Below, in pieces: positions 5,657 to 5,921 of a stretch of DNA of 5,921 nucleotides (the first letter of the stretch is position 1; every line of letters starts with the position of its first letter). Made by a program: the position numbers and the translations under genes. The notes beneath the pieces were generated by a model, which was not told the origin of the DNA, searched no databases, and saw only the letters and a program-made list of their open reading frames with translations. Origin of the DNA: Deltaproteobacteria bacterium (GTDB taxonomy: Bacteria > Desulfobacterota > DSM-4660 > Desulfatiglandales > Desulfatiglandaceae); NCBI GenBank assembly GCA_019307165.1, contig JAFDKD010000345.1:1-5921 (forward strand), read 5' to 3'.

Positions 5657-5685
5657 GTTTTCGATTTCCGGAAGAAATCGAAAAC
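5657..5685. repeat. Perfect 12-bp hairpin
   Basis: GTTTTCGATTTC (5657-5668) and GAAATCGAAAAC (5674-5685) are exact reverse complements around the 5-base loop CGGAA. No T-run follows on either strand, so it is not a standard terminator. It forms the core of the surrounding inverted-repeat block. Confidence 0.8.
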
Positions 5686-5891
5686 CATGCATCCGCCTTA
5701 AAACCGGCGGCCAGAGGCGGCGCTGCCTGCACACCGTCTTGTCGCGGCGTAGCCGTCCCTTGGCGAAGACGGAAGCAGCGAAGCAGCGAAGACGGGACAC
5801 CTCATATGAAACTCCGTGTAATTTTGACAACCCGTCCGTGCTCGTGCTCAGCGAAGCGGTGCTCGTCATCGCGGGGTTGTAGGGCGGTATT

Positions 5892-5921
5892 TTACATGCC
5901 GCCGAAGATCAGTTGTCCTCT
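5892..5921 (-). CDS. Possible C-terminal tail of a gene continuing beyond the right edge
   Basis: Entering from the right edge, the minus strand reads RGQLIFGGM followed by a TAA at 5892-5894. The composition could be a protein's end, and a gene on this strand would be co-directional with the operon. Nine codons are too few to establish coding or function. A weak GGCGG/CCGCC inverted repeat spans the stop codon. Confidence 0.2.
   Translation of the reverse strand, partial: RGQLIFGGM

Larger units (their letters stand above)
5597..5793. repeat. Nested inverted-repeat block (possible MITE-like or structured element)
   Basis: Several pairs of arms nest inside each other. GTCTTCGCTGC (5597-5607) pairs with GCAGCGAAGAC (5783-5793). 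GCTACGCCGCGACA (5614-5627) pairs with TGTCGCGGCGTAGC (5740-5753). GCAGG (5629-5633) pairs with CCTGC (5726-5730). The centre holds the 12-bp hairpin at 5657-5685. All listed arms are exact complements. A second local pairing, CCGTCTT (5734-5740) with AAGACGG (5766-5772), competes with part of the fold. No transposase is present. The block could be a non-autonomous mobile repeat or a decayed one. Confidence 0.65.
5285..5921. other. Long non-coding, repeat-rich region
   Basis: This stretch of more than 600 bases holds no gene I can support. From left to right it contains unremarkable DNA to about 5329, a tract of short direct repeats (about 5330-5560), a nested inverted-repeat block (5597-5793), and a segment rich in GTGCTC (about 5838-5868). 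Overlapping open frames on both strands at 5615-5882 arise from the inverted repeats, lack ribosome binding sites and encode no recognisable protein. Confidence 0.6.

Noticed and set aside
5615..5882. Overlapping small open frames on both strands
   Set aside because: They arise from the nested inverted repeats, which avoid stops on both strands. There is no Shine-Dalgarno sequence and no motif.

Overview
The window looks like chromosomal DNA from a Gram-negative, sulfate-reducer-like bacterium of the Desulfobacterota (former Deltaproteobacteria). This is inference only. It rests on GC-rich genes separated by AT-rich, phrase-like repetitive spacers, and on the TAXI-type TRAP transporter set. 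No rRNA or other taxonomic marker is present. All recognisable genes lie on the minus strand, so they read from right to left.

Region 1 (about 1-960) is a decaying type II toxin-antitoxin locus. The vapB antitoxin (630-860) is intact, with a strong ribosome binding site, a TTGACT-N17-TATATA promoter and an AT-rich palindromic operator lying over the -10. The vapC toxin downstream (237-633) is a pseudogene. Its start codon is GTA, and a frameshift separates the N-terminal LLDTN half from the C-terminal PIN half. Further downstream (1-236) there is only a short ATTCCATC-type tandem tract.

Region 2 (about 961-1149) is intergenic, with a 9-bp inverted repeat and no convincing gene or terminator.

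Region 3 (1150-5284) is one transport operon. Its order of transcription is: promoter TTGACA-N17-TATATT (5256-5284); a small exported protein of unknown function with two cysteines (4711-5148); the TAXI-family periplasmic solute-binding protein (3723-4650); a DUF1850 protein (3183-3713, TTG start, Shine-Dalgarno site overlapping the previous stop codon); a REP-like palindrome (3094-3116); and the fused TRAP permease with 4TM and 12TM parts (1150-3045). In such systems the binding protein captures an organic anion in the periplasm and delivers it to the fused permease; DUF1850 is the usual accessory gene. Here the binding-protein gene seems broken. A well-formed start and signal-peptide beginning are out of frame with the mature protein, and about 15-18 codons appear to be missing at the junction. 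As written, the transporter lacks an exported receptor, unless this is a sequencing or assembly error.

Region 4 (5285-5921) has no supportable gene apart from a possible few-codon tail of a gene beyond the right edge. It contains a tract of short direct repeats (about 5330-5560) and then a roughly 200-bp set of nested inverted repeats (5597-5793) around a perfect 12-bp hairpin and a CAGGAT tract. These look like dispersed, non-coding repeat material. The window shows no clearly new system. The points most worth checking are the two broken genes, the nested palindromic element and the unknown first gene of the transport operon.
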